Shown here in pieces: positions 60,982 to 64,000 of a stretch of DNA of 64,000 nucleotides. Positions within the stretch are counted from its first letter, which is position 1. Each line of letters starts with the position of its first letter. Source of the stretch: Leptospira kanakyensis (GTDB lineage Bacteria; Spirochaetota; Leptospiria; Leptospirales; Leptospiraceae); NCBI RefSeq assembly GCF_004769235.1, contig NZ_RQFG01000019.1:744001-808000 (forward strand), read 5' to 3'. The position numbers and the translations under genes are program-made. The notes under the pieces were generated by a model. The model was given only the letters and a program-made list of their open reading frames with translations. It searched no databases and was not told the origin of the DNA.

Positions 60982-61359
60982 GTGGAACTGAAACTGAACA
61001 CAACAGGAAAGATCAAAACCATTGAAATTGCAGGAAAATTTGACATTGAATCCACAGAGGAATTTGAATCTATCTTTGCAAAATTGATAGAACCAAACCC
61101 AAGTGTTGTTTCCATTGAAATGAGCCGTTTGGATTATATCGACTCTTCGGGAATTGGTTCCCTCATCAAAAGTCTAAACTCTCTCAAAAACAAAAAAGGG
61201 AAACTCATTCTCGTTGGTATGAAACCAATGATTCAAAATGTTTTTAAATTAGCAAAACTCGATATGTTTTTTGAAATTATGAGTGGTTCCGATTTTCAAA
61301 GTAAATATGTGGATGACGACTCCGATTCCGAGATCGACGATTTACTCAAAAGAAATTAA
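60982..61359 (+). CDS. STAS-domain anti-sigma factor antagonist
   Basis: 125 residues. One STAS domain: ELKLNTTGKIKTIEIAGKFDIESTEEFE, then MSRLDYIDSSGIGSLIKSLNSL with the phosphorylatable Ser in the DSSGIG loop. The tail is acidic (DDDSDSEIDDLL). In the usual scheme a kinase phosphorylates and a SpoIIE-type phosphatase reactivates it. Two such phosphatases are in this window at 7406 and 42016, but no direct link can be shown. GTG 60982 is chosen because GGAGG lies just upstream. The in-frame ATG at 60961 would place that site inside the gene. It overlaps ribE's end by 4 bp. Confidence 0.9.
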   Translation: MELKLNTTGKIKTIEIAGKFDIESTEEFESIFAKLIEPNPSVVSIEMSRLDYIDSSGIGSLIKSLNSLKNKKGKLILVGMKPMIQNVFKLAKLDMFFEIMSGSDFQSKYVDDDSDSEIDDLLKRN

Positions 61360-61964
61360 CCACCAGACCTCTGACTCAAATAGTTTTCGATGTACTTGGC
61401 AAGTACATCCACTTCCACATTCAAACGTTGGTCTTTTTTCCAAGTAACTGCATTGGTTTTTTCCATTGTTTCTGGAATTAAGATCAATTGGATATTTCCA
61501 TCTTTTACATCCACAACAGTTAGGCTAATCCCATCCAAAGTGACGGATCCTTTTTTCACAAAATAACGTCGGAGTTCTTCTGGAATTTCTACCCAAAACT
61601 CTTCCACTTCCGCTTCAATTTGTTTTCGGCTAATGACCTTTGCCATTCCATCCACATGGCCTTGCACCATATGGCCGCCAAATCTTTGCCCGAGTGCCAT
61701 CGCTCGTTCTAAATTCACAGGCGAACCTTCACCTAACCTAGACAAGTTGGTAAGTTCAAGTGACTTAAACGATGCATAAAATTTAAATAGATTGCCTAGG
61801 TCAGTGAACTCCGTGACCGTCATACAGGCCCCATTGATGGCAATGGAATCCCCTGTTTTTAAATCGGGATTTTCCCACTCAGTTTCGACTGTAAATTGGA
61901 TACCCGAATCAATTGGTTCGATTGCGACAACTTTTCCAAGTGTTTCAACAAGACCTGTAAACAT
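61356..61964 (-). CDS. ribE: Riboflavin synthase, alpha subunit
   Basis: 202 residues. Two lumazine-binding domains occur in tandem. It dismutates two 6,7-dimethyl-8-ribityllumazine molecules. The N-terminal MFTGLVETLGKV is diagnostic, SIAINGACMTVTEF and GGHMVQGHVDG are in domain 1, and GSVTLDGISLTVVDV is in domain 2. It follows ribD by 3 bp. The lumazine synthase gene (ribH) is not in the window. Some schemes name this gene ribC. Confidence 0.95.
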   Translation of the reverse strand: MFTGLVETLGKVVAIEPIDSGIQFTVETEWENPDLKTGDSIAINGACMTVTEFTDLGNLFKFYASFKSLELTNLSRLGEGSPVNLERAMALGQRFGGHMVQGHVDGMAKVISRKQIEAEVEEFWVEIPEELRRYFVKKGSVTLDGISLTVVDVKDGNIQLILIPETMEKTNAVTWKKDQRLNVEVDVLAKYIENYLSQRSGG

Positions 61965-61967
61965 ATT

Positions 61968-63287
61968 CTAAACACTCCCATTCGGTTTTCTAATAAAAAT
62001 GCGGTTGGATCCCACTTGGTATTCTGAAATTAAAAGTTCATTCTGAAAAACAAAAGGAATTCCAGTAGGAAACGATTTGTTTTCATTTCGAATTTCAAGA
62101 ATTCGATCTGATTCGGTAAGTTCCTCTGCTAAAAAATTAGGAAAAAAATTCCCTGATTCGCATAACAAAGTATTGATGCCAAGGTCACCCAAAATCTCCA
62201 AAAACTTACTACCATCATATTCTTTTAATCCAATACCTTCGAACCTTGAAACTGATTGGATATGGTTTTCTAGTTCGGGATCAAAAGATTCTGTTTCCTC
62301 ATCCGTAAGGATAAAAAATATACATTTTTTTTCACCATACTTCTCAGTGAGATCTCTTTGTTTTTTAAAAAACTCATTTGAAGGCAAATGGTTTGGATCC
62401 AAACAAAACACCCGGTATGGTTGGTAGAGACTTTCTTCCAAACTATGGATTTCTGCTGTATCTTTTGAATATTGTAAGATCGAAGAAATGAGTCCCGATC
62501 CCGCTTCAAAAAAAGGTTCGAGTTCCGTGATCCGAGTTCCCGGTTTATGAGACTTTATCATTTCCTCTGAAATCCGAAAATGAAGAGAGGGAGAATCGGA
62601 AATTACCGTTCCTGGACCAACAGCAACCGCATCCACTTTGGCACGTAACAGTTGCAAGGAGAGATCCACTTCAACTGAGCTCACTCGTTCTCTTTTTTTA
62701 TCCTTTGATGCAAAATTACCTTCTTTAGAGGTAGCAGATTTGATCCAAACCCAAGGTCGCCCCGTTTGGATTCTTGTTAAAAATCCCTGTAAATAAGGAA
62801 AAGATACCTTAGCGAGCATCGGATCAAGGCCAATGGAGATTCCGGCTTTTTTGTATGTTTCCCATTCACCCGATACAATCAGGGGATTGGGATCTTTCCA
62901 ACCAAGTTTGATTTCTTTTGGTTTATTTTCGATCACCAAATCACGGCAAGGTGGTGTTTTCCCAAAATGAGTGCATGGTTCTAAACTGACAGAAAGAATC
63001 TCATCGTAAGTGGGATTCTTATATGTTTCATTTGGATTTTGATCAGAAACCAAATCTAAACTTTGGTTTTCTTTTCTATCATTTACTTTGGGACGAAAAT
63101 ACCGAGAATAAAGTTCTCTTTCGGCATGGTTGCCGCCATAGTTTTGCGTGTGTGCGGATGAAAGGATTTGTCCCTCAGTATTGGTCAATACAGCGGAGAC
63201 GGGCGGATTGGCTCCGGTTTTTCCCATTGCCAAAAATCCGAGTAAGGAATGCAGAGAATAAGTTTCCTTTCGTTTCTCTGCATTCAT
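61968..63287 (-). CDS. ribD: RibD: pyrimidine deaminase/reductase
   Basis: 439 residues, somewhat longer than usual. The N-terminal deaminase (about 10-165) has zinc ligands in GNHAEREL and EPCTHFGKTPPC. The C-terminal reductase (about 170-430) has RPWVWIKSATSKEGNFAS, DAVAVGPGTVISDSPSLHFR and LLCESGNFFPNFLAE. The deaminase core reads GANPPVSAVL where NPxVGxV is usual, and there is an insertion of about 25 polar residues before the second zinc motif. It lies 10 bp after secF and 3 bp before ribE. Confidence 0.93.
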   Translation of the reverse strand: MNAEKRKETYSLHSLLGFLAMGKTGANPPVSAVLTNTEGQILSSAHTQNYGGNHAERELYSRYFRPKVNDRKENQSLDLVSDQNPNETYKNPTYDEILSVSLEPCTHFGKTPPCRDLVIENKPKEIKLGWKDPNPLIVSGEWETYKKAGISIGLDPMLAKVSFPYLQGFLTRIQTGRPWVWIKSATSKEGNFASKDKKRERVSSVEVDLSLQLLRAKVDAVAVGPGTVISDSPSLHFRISEEMIKSHKPGTRITELEPFFEAGSGLISSILQYSKDTAEIHSLEESLYQPYRVFCLDPNHLPSNEFFKKQRDLTEKYGEKKCIFFILTDEETESFDPELENHIQSVSRFEGIGLKEYDGSKFLEILGDLGINTLLCESGNFFPNFLAEELTESDRILEIRNENKSFPTGIPFVFQNELLISEYQVGSNRIFIRKPNGSV

Positions 63288-63297
63288 AACGGTTCTG

Positions 63298-64000
63298 TTA
63301 AACGAATCTTTTTTTCCTGATTAAATCGTAGATCTCAGAAATGGGAGCTGCGATGTAAATGGAAGAATAAGTTCCTACAAGAACACCAAATAAAAGGACA
63401 AAAGCAAAATCATACAATTCCACTGCCCCACCTACAATGATGGCAACGACGGAAATCATCGTTGTAAAGGATGTATTGATCGTTCTACCTAATGTTTGGC
63501 TGATGGAAACATTGATGATATTGGAAAAAGCCAAATTGTCTTTTCCATGCGAATTTTCTCTAATTCGATCAAAAACAACGATTTTATCGTTAATGGAATA
63601 GCCAAGAAGTGTGAGAAGTGCCGCAATGATGGGAACACTTGGTTTGATTTGTAAAAATCCAATCAGAGCCAGTGTCATCAGAATATCATGAACAAGTGCT
63701 ATAGCTGATGCCAATGCAAACTTGAACTGTGAACGGATGCTCAAATACAAAAGAATGATGGCAAGAGTAGTGAGTAGGAGTGTAATCCCCACTTCGGTCA
63801 ACTCTCCACCAACGACTGCACCCACTTGGTCCGCAGAAAGAACTTTTTCTTTCGGTAGTTTGTATTCATATCTTAGAAGTTGGACAAAACGATCAATTGC
63901 CGATGTAGAAGATTCCCGGTTTACCTCAGGAATTTCATTGTATAGAGACTCAATTGTATCGAGTGAACCAAGTCCGATATCCAATTGGTAGATGTTTTTA
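63298..64000 (-). CDS. secF: Protein translocase subunit SecF (C-terminal part)
   Basis: The gene runs off the right edge; about 233 residues are visible. SecF helps complete protein export through SecYEG using the proton gradient. The remaining part shows SADQVGAVVGGELTEVGITLLL, the long membrane block SIRSQFKFALASAIALVHDILMTLALIGF, and the signature LTLLGYSINDKIVVFDRIREN. Five membrane segments are visible. It leads, or continues, a leftward operon with ribD and ribE; secD would be expected further upstream outside the window. Confidence 0.95.
   Translation of the reverse strand, partial: KNIYQLDIGLGSLDTIESLYNEIPEVNRESSTSAIDRFVQLLRYEYKLPKEKVLSADQVGAVVGGELTEVGITLLLTTLAIILLYLSIRSQFKFALASAIALVHDILMTLALIGFLQIKPSVPIIAALLTLLGYSINDKIVVFDRIRENSHGKDNLAFSNIINVSISQTLGRTINTSFTTMISVVAIIVGGAVELYDFAFVLLFGVLVGTYSSIYIAAPISEIYDLIRKKRFV

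Overview
The window looks like chromosomal DNA of a spirochaete of the genus Leptospira, most likely a saprophyte of the L. biflexa type. This is an inference from several things read in the sequence: moderately A+T-rich DNA, many exported lipoproteins with relaxed spirochaetal lipoboxes (LTVC, ILFQC, LISC), a DUF1574 protein, two SpoIIE-type phosphatases, an FG-GAP lipoprotein, a bactofilin/M23 pair and a short Smc without a visible hinge. There is no prophage, insertion sequence or CRISPR array. Most of the window is ordinary, densely packed chromosome with short overlaps between genes.

Layout. 1-7.4 kb: the tail of an unknown gene, transaldolase, an HPP membrane protein, a DUF1574 protein, a pseudouridine synthase, lipoyl synthase, a FecR-domain lipoprotein and a radical SAM protein. 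7.4-15.7 kb: a 7TM receptor fused to a SpoIIE phosphatase, small unknown genes, a divergent aminotransferase/MocR-regulator pair with repeated operator-like sites, tRNA-Phe, a lipoprotein hydrolase, coaE and a SPOR protein. 15.8-22.5 kb: DUF2452, VanW and GT-C-like membrane proteins, an SH3b lipoprotein, a YidB-like protein, an FG-GAP lipoprotein whose signal peptide lies out of frame, and a VOC-fold lipoprotein. 22.7-27 kb: tRNA-Leu, two single-domain cyclic-nucleotide-binding proteins, a membrane protein with two PilZ domains, ispD and lysA.

27-33.4 kb is an envelope and cell-shape block: a zinc phospholipase C-like protein, a class A penicillin-binding protein, a bactofilin, a LysM-M23 endopeptidase and a DUF900 lipoprotein. 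33.4-44 kb holds a transglutaminase-like protein, an AraC regulator, an Mpo1-like protein, malQ-fbaB, a two-component system with an exported helical protein, and a PAS/GAF/SpoIIE phosphatase. 44-46 kb holds glnA with a sigma-54 promoter, tRNA-Met and a small Cys-rich exported protein. 46-57 kb holds smc, a Maf/DUF115 protein, and a tight leftward unit: midasin-like AAA-VWA protein, smpB, der, plsY and an unknown gene. 57-64 kb holds an aminotransferase, a prepilin peptidase, pdxH, ribBA, a STAS protein, and ribE-ribD-secF running off the right edge.

Most interesting points: (i) a 1011-residue protein with one intact and one degenerate midasin-type AAA module and a VWA-like tail lacking the usual MIDAS residues, translationally packed with two ribosome-related genes (smpB, der); (ii) an apparently hinge-less Smc; (iii) a glutamine synthetase with Phe in place of the adenylylated Tyr, behind a sigma-54 promoter with a nested upstream dyad; (iv) a frameshifted FG-GAP lipoprotein next to a possible dispersed repeat.
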